This document shows, piece after piece, positions 7,466 through 15,763 of a stretch of DNA of 64,000 nt; the stretch's first letter is position 1; each line of letters begins with the position of its first letter. The notes under the pieces were generated by a model. It ran no database searches and was not told where the DNA came from. It saw only the letters and a list, made by a program, of their open reading frames with translations. Origin of the DNA: Woeseiaceae bacterium (GTDB lineage Bacteria > Pseudomonadota > Gammaproteobacteria > Steroidobacterales > Woeseiaceae); contig JASJCQ010000004.1 of assembly GCA_030065915.1 (NCBI GenBank), positions 62,001 through 126,000 of the forward strand, written 5' to 3'. Both the position numbers and the translations under genes were made by a program.

Positions 7466-8931
7466 GAGAGTCCCTGCACGAGCTGTCCTTCCAACTTAAG
7501 GACCGGACCGTTGAAGAAGAAAAACGCCAGCGTCAGGAATGCCGTGATGGTCAGCGCGAGTACCGCGGCAAAGGGCGCCTCACCGTGTTCCTTCGCAGGC
7601 GGCGTGTCTTCCTTCAGGAACCACGCCATGTAGACAATCGGCAGGAAGTAGGCTGCGTTCAGCGCCGTACTCGCGATGATGGCCGCAATTGCCACGTAGT
7701 TGTCTGCCTGGAATGCGCCAGCCAGGATGTACCACTTGGACACGAAGCCCGCCGTTGGGGGCACGCCGATCATGCTGAGCGCTCCGACGGTGAATGCCGC
7801 CATCGTCCAGGGCATACGTCTCGCGATGCCCTTCAATTGATGCAGCTCGGTCTTCTTCGCGGCTGTGTATATCGCACCCGCTGCGAAGAACAGCGTGATC
7901 TTGCCGAACGCGTGGGCAACGATGTGCACGGCAGCGCCGATCTCCGACAGCGGTTTCAGGATGGCCGTCGCCATGACGACGTAGGACAGTTGCGCGACCG
8001 TCGAGTACGCGAGCAGGCGTTTCAGGTTCTGCTGCCTCAGAGCAACGACGCTGGCGGTGATAATCGTGAACGCGGCGGCAAACACGAGCCAGCTGCTGCT
8101 CGGTTCGGCGAACAGGAACTCGATGCCGAAGATGTAGATGATGACCTTCGTGACCGTGAACACACCGGCCTTGACGACGGCGACCGCGTGCAGCAATGCA
8201 CTGACCGGTGTCGGCGCAACCATCGCCGCGGGAAGCCAGCGATGCACCGGCATGACGGCGGCCTTGCCGACGCCGAAGACGAACAGGCCCAGCAACAGCC
8301 CAACAGCGGGGCCGCTGATCTTGCCCTCGAGGATGCCGCCCGGAGCAAAGGTGCCGGTGCCCGCAGTGACGTGGACCCAGATGATCGCCGGCAGCAACAG
8401 GCCAATCGACGTGGTTAGCAGGATGCCCAGGTAGACACGCGCCGAGCGAATCGTCTTCTCGTCCCCTTTGTGCGAAACCAGCGGGTAGGTCGACAGCGTC
8501 AGGATCTCGTAGAACAGGAACAGCGTGAACAGGTTGTCGGCAAATGCGATGCCGATAGCCGCCGCCAGCGACACGGCAAAGAAGATGTAGAAGCGCGTCT
8601 GGTGCTTCTCGTTATTGCCTCGCATGTAGCCGATCGAGTAGATCGAATTAACGATCCAAAGGCTCGATGCCAGCGCGGCAAACAGCATACCGAGGGGCTC
8701 GACCTTGAACGCGATCTCGATGCCGGGCGCGATCTGGCTGACCATCAGCGACGGACGACCGCCCTGCATGACTTCCGGCACGAGGCTCCAGACCGTCCAT
8801 GCCAGCAGGCCCGCCGTTATCATCGTTGCCGACTCGCGAACGTTCGGGCCGAACTTGCTGGCCGCCGCAATGCCGACAGCGCCCAGCACCGGTATCAGCA
8901 GCGACAGCGTTATCAGATCGGCGCCGCTCAT
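7462..8931 (-). CDS. Mrp-type antiporter ND2/ND5-type subunit (MrpA/D-like)
   Basis: 489 aa from ATG 8931, chosen because it forms an ATGA overlap with the stop of the upstream gene; the frame extends further but without family similarity. About 14 membrane helices. Key motifs: FLFYEILTLSTYPLV (TM5 Glu), VGKAAVMPVHRWLPAAMVAPTPVSALLHAV (described in two parts: the TM7 Lys-x6-His and the APTPVSALLHA loop), NLKRLLAYSTVAQLSYV and AHAFGKITLFFAAGAIY. These are the full proton-pathway set of NuoL/M/N and MrpA/D proteins. It works in the inner membrane with the other Mrp subunits to exchange Na+ or K+ for protons. Confidence 0.92.
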   Translation of the reverse strand: MSGADLITLSLLIPVLGAVGIAAASKFGPNVRESATMITAGLLAWTVWSLVPEVMQGGRPSLMVSQIAPGIEIAFKVEPLGMLFAALASSLWIVNSIYSIGYMRGNNEKHQTRFYIFFAVSLAAAIGIAFADNLFTLFLFYEILTLSTYPLVSHKGDEKTIRSARVYLGILLTTSIGLLLPAIIWVHVTAGTGTFAPGGILEGKISGPAVGLLLGLFVFGVGKAAVMPVHRWLPAAMVAPTPVSALLHAVAVVKAGVFTVTKVIIYIFGIEFLFAEPSSSWLVFAAAFTIITASVVALRQQNLKRLLAYSTVAQLSYVVMATAILKPLSEIGAAVHIVAHAFGKITLFFAAGAIYTAAKKTELHQLKGIARRMPWTMAAFTVGALSMIGVPPTAGFVSKWYILAGAFQADNYVAIAAIIASTALNAAYFLPIVYMAWFLKEDTPPAKEHGEAPFAAVLALTITAFLTLAFFFFNGPVLKLEGQLVQGLS

Positions 8932-10421
8932 GGCAGGTGCTCCAGCAAGGTATCGGCGGCCGAGATCGAGAGGCTGACCGGAATTTCCGGCACGACCCCG
9001 AAGTAGATGTTCGCCAGCGCCGCGATCCACGTCACGATCAGCATGGCGGCCGGTGCTTCACGCACGGCAGACAGATCGATCGTGGACTCGCCGAAATAGA
9101 TGGCCTCGACAATGCGCCAGATGTAGACGACGGCCATCAGTGAGCTGACCACGATCACGGCGATCAGCGCCATGCCGAGCGGGCCCTGCTCAAACGCGGC
9201 AACGATCAGGTACCACTTGCTGATAAACCCGGCCGTACCCGGAATACCGAGCAGGCTGAAACCGGAGACGACAAGCGCGCCGGCTGTCCACGGCATCCGC
9301 CTCGCGATACCGCCAAGGTCCGTCAGGCGAAGCCCCGTACACTGCGTCGCGAAACAGCACACGGTGAGGAACAGCGCGCCCTTGGCCAGCGCATGGTTAA
9401 AGATGTGGACGGCGCTCGCCGTCAGGCCGGCGATGGTGACGAAACTGACGCCTAAGACGATGTAACCGATCTGCGCGATCGACGAGTACGCGAGCAGGCG
9501 CTTGATGTTTTTCTCGAATAGCGCCACGGCCGATCCGACCAGGATGGCCAGCACCGCGAGCGGCATCAGGAATGCCGCGAACTGCATGTCGTGCCCGGCC
9601 AGGTTGCCCTGGAAGACGAAGAAGTCGAAGCGCATCAACAGGTACAGGGAGACTTTCGTCGAGCAGGCCGCGAGAAAAACCGTGACGGTGTTCGGTGCGT
9701 AGGTGTAAGCGTTCGGCAGCCACACGTGCAGCGGGAAGACGGCCGCCTTCAGCGCCAGCCCGACGGTGATGAATCCCGCCGCGACCAGTATCGGTTTCTG
9801 GTCGCCGACTTCGTGGATGCGCAGCTCCATGTCGGCCATGTTCAGCGTGCCGGTCATCAGGTAGATCAGACCGATACCGATCAGGTAGAAGGTGGCGCCG
9901 ACCGTGCCCATGATCAGGTATTTGAAGACCGCAGGCAGCGCTCGACGATCCGGCCCGCCCGCGATGATGACGTAGCTCGCGAGCGACGAAATCTCCATGA
10001 AGACGAAGATGTTGAACGCGTCGGCGGAAATCGGGATACCCGACAGCCCGGCCAGGGCGAGCAGCCAGGCCGCATAGAAAAGCGGCTGGCGCGAGCTGTC
10101 GATGTCAGCGTCGACACTGCGTTGGCCTGCGAGCAGCGCAAACGTCGACGCTCCCGTTACGACGAGCAACAACAGAGCGCTGAACTGGTCGACCGCGAGC
10201 TCAATGCCGTAAGGCGCCGGCCAGCCACCCATCCTGTAAGTGTAGGTGTGACCGTCGAGAACGCCCATCGTCATCGCGATGGCGATAGCGAACGCCAGTG
10301 CGCTGGCCGCCGTCGTCGCCAGTCGTGCCAATCCGTCCGGTTTCAAGAGCAGGACGAGGGGCGCGGTCAGCATCGGCACGATAACCTGCAGTGCCGGCAG
10401 ATGATGCGAGAGGTAGGTCAC
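8928..10421 (-). CDS. mrpD: Na+/H+ antiporter subunit D (MrpD/MnhD)
   Basis: 497 aa, about 14 transmembrane helices. Conserved elements: FVFMEISSLASYVIIA (TM5 Glu), GLALKAAVFPLHVWLPNAYTYAPNTV in the TM7/loop region (Lys and His present), FEKNIKRLLAYSSIAQIGYI, and FNHALAKGALFLTVCC. Length and motifs fit MrpD. The start overlaps the MrpC stop by ATGA, and the stop overlaps the next subunit in the same way. Role: ion-translocating core of a Mrp sodium (or potassium)/proton antiporter, supporting pH and salt homeostasis. Confidence 0.92.
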   Translation of the reverse strand: MTYLSHHLPALQVIVPMLTAPLVLLLKPDGLARLATTAASALAFAIAIAMTMGVLDGHTYTYRMGGWPAPYGIELAVDQFSALLLLVVTGASTFALLAGQRSVDADIDSSRQPLFYAAWLLALAGLSGIPISADAFNIFVFMEISSLASYVIIAGGPDRRALPAVFKYLIMGTVGATFYLIGIGLIYLMTGTLNMADMELRIHEVGDQKPILVAAGFITVGLALKAAVFPLHVWLPNAYTYAPNTVTVFLAACSTKVSLYLLMRFDFFVFQGNLAGHDMQFAAFLMPLAVLAILVGSAVALFEKNIKRLLAYSSIAQIGYIVLGVSFVTIAGLTASAVHIFNHALAKGALFLTVCCFATQCTGLRLTDLGGIARRMPWTAGALVVSGFSLLGIPGTAGFISKWYLIVAAFEQGPLGMALIAVIVVSSLMAVVYIWRIVEAIYFGESTIDLSAVREAPAAMLIVTWIAALANIYFGVVPEIPVSLSISAADTLLEHLP

Positions 10422-10768
10422 TGCCGGTCGCGCTCCTGGATGTCGCTTTCCTCGATCGAGCCGTACTCCTCACGTATGCGAACAACGATGCCGAGCCCCA
10501 GCGCGGTCGTCGAGATGCCGACGACGATCGCCGTCAGGATCAGGACCTGCGGCAGCGGGTTGGAATACACGGTCGCCGCGTCCTGGAAGATCGGCGCCGT
10601 GCCATTGTCGATCTTGCCCATCGTGATGTAGAGCAGGAAGACCGCGGCCTGGAAGATCGACAGGCCGATCAGTTTTTTGACGTAGTTGGATTTTGCAATC
10701 ACGGCGTAGAAGCCGATCATCAGCACGATCGCAAACACCCAGTAGTAGAAGAGGCCAAGTATGTTCAC
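10418..10768 (-). CDS. mrpC: Na+/H+ antiporter subunit C (MrpC, NuoK-like)
   Basis: 116 aa, three transmembrane helices in the NuoK/MrpC pattern: YYWVFAIVLMIGFYAVIAK, then KLIGLSIFQAAVFLLYITMG, then QVLILTAIVVGISTTALGLGIV with the DPLPQVLILTAIVV-type motif (here NPLPQVLILTAIVV). The C-terminus is charged and longer than minimal MrpC. It overlaps its neighbours on both sides by ATGA, which indicates translational coupling. Confidence 0.92.
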   Translation of the reverse strand: MNILGLFYYWVFAIVLMIGFYAVIAKSNYVKKLIGLSIFQAAVFLLYITMGKIDNGTAPIFQDAATVYSNPLPQVLILTAIVVGISTTALGLGIVVRIREEYGSIEESDIQERDRQ

Positions 10769-11754
10769 GACGTCTTGCCCCTGGCAGCAAACGCGTGAAA
10801 GATCGACAGCAGCACGCCCGTCACGGTCAACCCGACACCGGCTTCAATCAGGATGATGCCCATTTGCTGCCCGGCGACCGGGTCCGACAGCAGAACGCTG
10901 TAGTCGAGGAAATTACCGCCTAAGAGCATGCTGGCAACACCGACGCCCGTATACAGCAACGCGCCTCCGGCGACCATCCAGTGCAGCGCCGACATCGGGA
11001 TCGCGCGCAGTGCGCGATGTTCACCCTCGAGCAGTGAGTACAGAATCACCGCGGAGGCGATGATGGCGCCGGCCTGGAAGCCGCCGCCGGGACCGTACTC
11101 ACCGTGAAATTGAACATACAGACCGAACAGAAAGATAAACGGGATCAGGAATCGGCCGACCACTCGCGGAACAAGGTAATGACGCAGCCCCTTGGCCGGG
11201 TCTTTGCTCGCGACCTGCAGATCGAGGCGAGCGATCGGGCGGGCGCTCAACAGGAACAGCACGCCAATGCCGGCCGTGAATACAACAAAGACTTCGCCGA
11301 GCGTGTCGTAGCCCCGGAAGCTGCCGAGCACGGCGGTGACCGCGTTCGGAATATCGATGAGTTCAGGCGTGTTCTCGATGTACCAGGGGCCGACATGTTG
11401 ATGCACTGGCGCATCCGGGTCCGCAAAGCGGGGCTTGTCGAACGTGGCGAAGACAATGAGCAGTGTCGGGATCGACACAACGATAATCGCCAGCAGCCCG
11501 CGCTTGGCCTTGCTGCTCTCGAGATCACCGGTCAGCGCCAGTGCGCCGAGGAACAGGACCGTCGAGACGCCGGCACCGATCGCCGCTTCAGTCAGGGCCA
11601 CGTCGGCAGCATCCAGCAGGAAGAAGTTGGCCGCCATCAGCAGGCTGAAGATGCCCAGCAGTATGACCGCGGAGAACAGGTTGTCACTGCGAACGATGGC
11701 GACGGCCGTGATAACGAGCAGCGTCAGCAGGAATACGCCAAAGATTACGGTCAT
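10765..11754 (-). CDS. mrpB: Antiporter subunit B fused to DUF4040/MbhE-like domains
   Basis: 329 aa. N-terminal part (about residues 1-80) is a DUF4040/MbhD-type three-helix unit (SDNLFSAVILLGIFSLLMAA, DVALTEAAIGAGVSTVLFLG). The middle (about 80-170) holds an MbhE-like segment ending NAVTAVLGSFRGYDTLGEVFVVF. The C-terminal 150 residues are MnhB (FIFLFGLYVQFHGEYGPGGG, then GAIIASAVILYSLLEGEH). In classical Mrp operons the first two parts belong to the C-terminal end of MrpA. Here they are joined to B, as in some archaeal and proteobacterial Mrp/Mbh-type clusters. Inner-membrane subunit of the antiporter; ATGA overlaps on both sides. Confidence 0.9.
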   Translation of the reverse strand: MTVIFGVFLLTLLVITAVAIVRSDNLFSAVILLGIFSLLMAANFFLLDAADVALTEAAIGAGVSTVLFLGALALTGDLESSKAKRGLLAIIVVSIPTLLIVFATFDKPRFADPDAPVHQHVGPWYIENTPELIDIPNAVTAVLGSFRGYDTLGEVFVVFTAGIGVLFLLSARPIARLDLQVASKDPAKGLRHYLVPRVVGRFLIPFIFLFGLYVQFHGEYGPGGGFQAGAIIASAVILYSLLEGEHRALRAIPMSALHWMVAGGALLYTGVGVASMLLGGNFLDYSVLLSDPVAGQQMGIILIEAGVGLTVTGVLLSIFHAFAARGKTS

Positions 11755-12080
11755 TCTTTGGGCTCCGGCGGGATAACCTCGCCTTCCTGCGGCTGGTAGC
11801 CGGACAGGATGGCCGCACTCGCGAGCGCGTTGGACGCGGTCGGGCTCGAGAACATCAAAAACGCGAGAATGACGGCGAGCTTGACCGTCGCGAGCGTGAA
11901 GCCGGCCTGCAGCATGATGCCGGCGATGATAAGAATGGCCGCCATCGTGTCCGTCAGGCTCGCCGCGTGCATACGGGTGTACAGGTTCGGCAGCCGAAGT
12001 GCGCCGAGCCCACCGATAAAGACGAACACGCCGCCAAGGGTCAGCAGAATCCAGCTCAGGATGTCGATAATCATATCCAT
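11751..12080 (-). CDS. mrpG: Na+/H+ antiporter subunit G (MrpG)
   Basis: 109 aa from ATG 12080, six bases after the MrpF stop; the frame is open further upstream but that part is the shadow of mrpF. Three helices with the MrpG signature GALRLPNLYTRMHAASLTDT followed by KLAVILAFLMFSSPTASNAL. The C-terminal tail is Pro/Glu-rich and cytoplasmic. Small structural subunit of the antiporter complex. It overlaps the B-fusion gene by 4 bases. Confidence 0.92.
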   Translation of the reverse strand: MDMIIDILSWILLTLGGVFVFIGGLGALRLPNLYTRMHAASLTDTMAAILIIAGIMLQAGFTLATVKLAVILAFLMFSSPTASNALASAAILSGYQPQEGEVIPPEPKE

Positions 12081-12085
12081 AGTGC

Positions 12086-12352
12086 CTAGCTTTCCTTCTC
12101 GACGTCTCTGCGGGCGCGGCTGAACTCGAGGACCGCGATAACGCCGATGAAGTTGATCAATGCATAGACGAGCGCGAGGTCGAGAAAGTCGGGTCGACCG
12201 GACAGGAACGCGACTACCGACAGCAGCAGCACGGTCTTGGTGCCGAACATGTTGGCGGCCAGCAGGCGGTCGTAAATCGTGGGTCCGCGCAGCGCCCTGA
12301 CCAGCGCCAGTGCCATCGTGACCAGCGTTGCAATCGTTACGACGTAATACAT
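12086..12352 (-). CDS. mrpF: Na+/H+ antiporter subunit F (MrpF)
   Basis: 88 aa, three transmembrane helices. ALVRALRGPTIYDRLLAANM with FGTKTVLLLSVVAFLSGR is the MrpF signature, and LDLALVYALINFIGVIAVLEF is the last helix. It starts 2 bp after the stop of mrpE and ends 5 bp before mrpG. Standard length. Inner-membrane subunit. Confidence 0.92.
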   Translation of the reverse strand: MYYVVTIATLVTMALALVRALRGPTIYDRLLAANMFGTKTVLLLSVVAFLSGRPDFLDLALVYALINFIGVIAVLEFSRARRDVEKES

Positions 12353-12354
12353 AG

Positions 12355-12849
12355 TCAGTCTCCGACCAACGCGGCGACACGTCGATTCATTTCGCCTTTT
12401 TCCAGTTCTTTCGCGCCTTCCTCGGTCAGCGCATGCACCGTGATGACGCCGTCATGCACGTCCAGCGACAGCGTTCCCGGGGTCAACGTGATCGAGTTGG
12501 CAAGAATGGTTTCTACCACCGGCTCTGTCACGGTTGCCTGGATCTTGACGACGCGCGGGCTCGCCGGCAGGCGCGGATCGATAATGACTTTGGCGACCTG
12601 GATGCTGGACTTGACGATCTCAACGAACAGCCACGCCCAGTAACCCACCAGCCGCCGGCCGAAGCGGAACGCGAAGACGTTCGTGTGGAAGTAGTCCATG
12701 CGAATCTTGACGTAGACCGTCAGCACGCAGGAGAACAGGCCCAGCGCCAGCAGCAGGGGCTTGTAGAGGCCTGACCACAGCAACCAGGCCGTGACCAGAA
12801 AGGCCATCAGCACAGAAACCTGCGCCAGCTTTTTGAGTCCGCTGCTCAT
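12355..12849 (-). CDS. mrpE: Na+/H+ antiporter subunit E (MrpE)
   Basis: 164 aa. Two or three N-terminal helices (VLMAFLVTAWLLWSGLYKPL, LLALGLFSCVLTVYVKIRM) are followed by YWAWLFVEIVKSSIQVAKVI and a cytoplasmic domain ending with ANSITLTPGTLSLDVHDGVI, the classic MrpE motif. It is the first antiporter gene of the operon and lies 10 bp after the Rap1a-like gene, so the regulator, periplasmic protein and antiporter are probably one transcript. Confidence 0.93.
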   Translation of the reverse strand: MSSGLKKLAQVSVLMAFLVTAWLLWSGLYKPLLLALGLFSCVLTVYVKIRMDYFHTNVFAFRFGRRLVGYWAWLFVEIVKSSIQVAKVIIDPRLPASPRVVKIQATVTEPVVETILANSITLTPGTLSLDVHDGVITVHALTEEGAKELEKGEMNRRVAALVGD

Positions 12850-12859
12850 GAGCTACGGC

Positions 12860-13333
12860 TTAGCCGTTCTCGTCGGGGTCGCAGGGATACTCTCGACGCA
12901 GCGTCGAAAACACGGCGTCGCGGGCCAGAAGATCCTCATCCAGCACTTTGCGGTTGGCCAGGTCGTTGACGACCTTCTCGACGACGGCCGCCAGCGAGAC
13001 AGACTCGCCAAGGCAGAAGTCCGCATAGACGGTCGGGCCCCGCAAGTTGACGCGGCTGCCGATGCGGTTGCGGATCGCGCGCTCGGAAAACGACTCATCC
13101 TCGTCGAACTCGGTGGCAATGTTCTCGAGTACGCGCGCATCGGTTGCGACAGCGCCGTCGATAAAGCCCTGCACATAGCGAATGCAGAAAATTGCGTCTT
13201 TTCCTTCGGGTTCATCGAAATAGAAGGCGCAGTGTTCTGCGAGCTCCGGCGTCGACAGCGGCTCGACGCTGTCAGCGCGATCGGCGACGAGCATGAGTGC
13301 TACCGCAGCGATTAACAGTAACTTGATCTTCAT
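12860..13333 (-). CDS. Rap1a/Tai-immunity-like periplasmic protein
   Basis: 157 aa with a signal peptide (MKIKLLLIAAVALMLVADRADS). The mature domain has paired cysteines: HCAFYFDEPEGKDAIFCIRYVQGFIDGA near the start, YADFCLGESVSLAAVVEKVVNDL in the middle, and a final REYPCDPDENG. This matches the Rap1a immunity fold (helices plus conserved Cys, FCxG and a terminal YPC). Such proteins neutralise type VI amidase effectors in Serratia, but many homologues occur without effectors. Here it sits between a transcription regulator and an antiporter, so an immunity role is doubtful. Confidence 0.72.
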   Translation of the reverse strand: MKIKLLLIAAVALMLVADRADSVEPLSTPELAEHCAFYFDEPEGKDAIFCIRYVQGFIDGAVATDARVLENIATEFDEDESFSERAIRNRIGSRVNLRGPTVYADFCLGESVSLAAVVEKVVNDLANRKVLDEDLLARDAVFSTLRREYPCDPDENG

Positions 13334-13350
13334 TGGACGTTCTCCCCTTC

Positions 13351-13653
13351 CTAGTTCGTTGACCGCTGCTCGTGCATGACCGCCTGCAGCAGCTCACCGA
13401 CGGTGCAATGTTCTTCCATGCTGTGTCGCAGGTGCGCGTCAGTCTTGATGATGTAGTGATTTCGGCGGCCTTCCTTGGCGCGCTCGATGACACCCGCTTC
13501 CTCCAGCTCGCCGATCAGGCGAAACGCGGTCCTCTCGGTAATGCCGACTTTCTCCGCGACGTCGCGCAAACGCACGTCCGGATTCTCGGCGAGGCACACG
13601 AGCACGTGCGCGTAATTACTGAAGAAGGTCCACTGATGAGCTGGATCGGCCAC
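13351..13653 (-). CDS. Winged helix-turn-helix transcriptional regulator
   Basis: 100 aa, essentially a single winged-helix domain. VLVCLAENPDVRLRDVAEKVG is helices 1-2, ITERTAFRLIGELEEAGVIE the recognition helix and turn, and GRRNHYIIKTDAHLRH the wing. The C-terminal helix (MEEHCTVGELLQAVMHE) may serve dimerisation. There are no obvious ligand cysteines apart from one. It is the first gene of the antiporter operon (17 bp before the Rap1a-like gene). It lies 61 bp downstream of a perfect palindrome, suggesting autoregulation of the operon (inference). Confidence 0.85.
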   Translation of the reverse strand: MADPAHQWTFFSNYAHVLVCLAENPDVRLRDVAEKVGITERTAFRLIGELEEAGVIERAKEGRRNHYIIKTDAHLRHSMEEHCTVGELLQAVMHEQRSTN

Positions 13654-13714
13654 GGATTATCGCTCCGCTTGAAAAACAGGCGGGGCAAAGTATGACAAAT
13701 TAAGCAGGAAAACA

Positions 13715-13740
13715 ATAACTAGTTTTTTAAAACTAGTTAT
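13715..13740. promoter_or_regulatory. Perfect 12-bp palindrome upstream of the regulator/antiporter operon
   Basis: The arms ATAACTAGTTTT and AAAACTAGTTAT are perfect inverted repeats separated by TT. They lie in an AT-rich stretch 62 bases before the winged-helix gene start. There is no T-tract placement that would make it a terminator for any gene reading into it. It is best read as an operator or core promoter element for the downstream minus-strand operon; the binding protein is inferred to be the adjacent regulator. Confidence 0.6.
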
Positions 13741-13926
13741 AAATGTCATGTATTTGTATCTAAATGTTTCTGATGCTGTTGTTTGGCGACTGCGGGGCCG
13801 CCCGGCAGGCGATTCACCGCCCGCAGACACCGCTGCAGCTCCACAGGATCAGTCCCATTGAGCATCGGCTAGTTCTGGCTGCAGGGACGCGTATGCGGGT
13901 TCAGCTCCGACGCTTCCCGGGCTCCG

Positions 13927-15612
13927 TCACGACAACGGCGGCAGCGCGGCGAAGTCCTCGGCCGACGCGATGTCGAGCAGCGCATCCGCGAGCGCGGCGA
14001 CGAGGCTCAGGTTCGACAGGTAGATCTCGCGGTTCACGTTCAAAAGCGTCGAGATCTCGATTCGACTCAGCTCACCCGCGGCGATCTCGTCGTAGATCTG
14101 ACGATGCAGACGTTCGTGCAAGGCTTCGCAGGTTTTTCGAATGCGCGCGAGCCGCTCGAAGCGAAGGGCCGGCAGGTCGGCAGAGGCCAGAGTTTCCAGC
14201 GACCCGTAGAACTCGCGGACGACGTCGCTGAATGCGCGATAGTACGCATTAAAGCGATCGTTGACGGCGCCGCGAAAGCTCTCCAGGTCCTGCCTGATGT
14301 CCTTGATGTTCTTTGCCGAGTGCACGCCGTTTCGAATCGCCGGGATGATCTGGCTGATGCGCGCCGAGTCGTCCGGGTCGAGGGCGTGTTCCTGCAGCGA
14401 CAGGACATAGGCGAGAATCTCGCCTTCGAGGTGTTTCAGCTCGGCGTAGCAGGTCTCGTAGTCCGCATCCTGTCGAAAAACGCGCACGGCGCGACGATCG
14501 CTGTCGGACCCGTAGAACGCGTGGGCCGGACGCAAATGCAGGCCGAGCTGGTTCAGCGCCGCGGCCTGGTCGATCAGGCGTAAAGTCTCCTTATCGGCGT
14601 TTTCGATCGCCACGTCGGCGACGTCCGAGATCTCCGGCTTGATGTGCCGGGCCGGCGCCGTCTCGTCTTCGGTGAAACGCCTGGACAGCCAACCGCTCAG
14701 GACTCCGACAAACGGCAGGAACAAAGTCACGCCGATCAGGTTGAACAGACTGTGAAAGGCGACCAATGCGAACAGCGGATCGCTGATGCCCAGCAACACC
14801 GTTACGACGTACAGCAGGGGATGCAACAGGATGAACGCGACAGTGTCCGACGTCAGGTTGAAGATGACGCTGGCAACGGCGACGCGCTTCTTGTCGATCG
14901 AACCGACCATCGAGCCCAGCATCGCCGTGATCGTCGTGCCGAGGTCGGCGCCGATGGCGATCGCGGCGGCAGACTCCAGCGTCAGCACGCCCGCGTAAAG
15001 CGCGCTGAGCGTGATCATGATCGTCGCCGAGCTCGACTGGATCGCGGCGGTTATCAAGAGCCCCGCCAACAGGAACACAATCAACGGATAGCCGGCCAGT
15101 GCCTCGGGGTTGAACAGTCCGGTGGCGGCCAGCGCGCCCGACTTCATGAACTCGAGACCCAGCAACATGAGGCCGAAACCTGCGATAAGGTAGCTGAAGC
15201 CGGACCGTCGGCTGCCGTTCGCGGACCAGACGATGCCGAAGCTGCCGAAAGCAATCAGCGGGAGTGCGAGCGACTCAATGTCGAGCTTGAAGCCCAAGGT
15301 GGCGACGATCCAGCCGGTCGCTGTCGTGCCGAAGTTGGAGCCGAAGACGATACTGATGGCACTGGATAACGAGATGATGCCGGTGCCGACGAAGGCGAGC
15401 ACGATCAGGCTGACGACGGAACTGCTCTGCAACGCGGCCGTCGACAACGCGCCGGCGAACATGCCGCTTATGGGTTTCTCCGTGTATTCACGAAGGAAAC
15501 GTTTGAAGGATCGGCCGGCGAGTTGCTGCAACGACTTTTCCAGCGCCGTCATGCCGAACAGGAACAGACCGAGGCCGGCCGCAAGCCGCCAGATGTCGAA
15601 TTCGTTGGTCAT
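13927..15612 (-). CDS. Na/Pi cotransporter family protein
   Basis: 561 aa. Two inverted repeat halves each carry the QSSS signature: STAALQSSSVVSLIVLAF in the first and ITAAIQSSSATIMITLSAL in the second. SNFGTTATGWI and GADLGTTITAML are also present, as in NptA-type sodium-phosphate symporters. About nine transmembrane helices are followed by a cytoplasmic PhoU-like helical domain (about residues 340-561). Role: inner-membrane phosphate uptake or, in some relatives, efflux. It stands as a single gene between the antiporter operon and the pilus operon. Confidence 0.9.
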   Translation of the reverse strand: MTNEFDIWRLAAGLGLFLFGMTALEKSLQQLAGRSFKRFLREYTEKPISGMFAGALSTAALQSSSVVSLIVLAFVGTGIISLSSAISIVFGSNFGTTATGWIVATLGFKLDIESLALPLIAFGSFGIVWSANGSRRSGFSYLIAGFGLMLLGLEFMKSGALAATGLFNPEALAGYPLIVFLLAGLLITAAIQSSSATIMITLSALYAGVLTLESAAAIAIGADLGTTITAMLGSMVGSIDKKRVAVASVIFNLTSDTVAFILLHPLLYVVTVLLGISDPLFALVAFHSLFNLIGVTLFLPFVGVLSGWLSRRFTEDETAPARHIKPEISDVADVAIENADKETLRLIDQAAALNQLGLHLRPAHAFYGSDSDRRAVRVFRQDADYETCYAELKHLEGEILAYVLSLQEHALDPDDSARISQIIPAIRNGVHSAKNIKDIRQDLESFRGAVNDRFNAYYRAFSDVVREFYGSLETLASADLPALRFERLARIRKTCEALHERLHRQIYDEIAAGELSRIEISTLLNVNREIYLSNLSLVAALADALLDIASAEDFAALPPLS

Positions 15613-15763
15613 CGCCGAGGCCGTAGTCCGGCGATGAGAGCACTAACAGTCATCGCAAGCCCTGCGTCGAACGCGTCTCGACAGGGTCGCACGTTCAGGG
15701 TGGCGGGCCGATAGGTAGATTCCGCGTCAGGCGCAGAGACGTATCCGGACAGTCGATGGCGGT

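Noticed and set aside
9591..10631. Long open frames antisense to the antiporter genes (and similar long antisense frames across the window)
   Set aside because: These are the high-GC shadow of genes in the other strand: arginine- and aspartate-rich, without family motifs, membrane pattern or ribosome sites.
13333..13351. Type VI secretion effector/immunity pair around the Rap1a-like gene
   Set aside because: No amidase effector, VgrG, PAAR or Hcp gene is near; the neighbours are a regulator and antiporter subunits.
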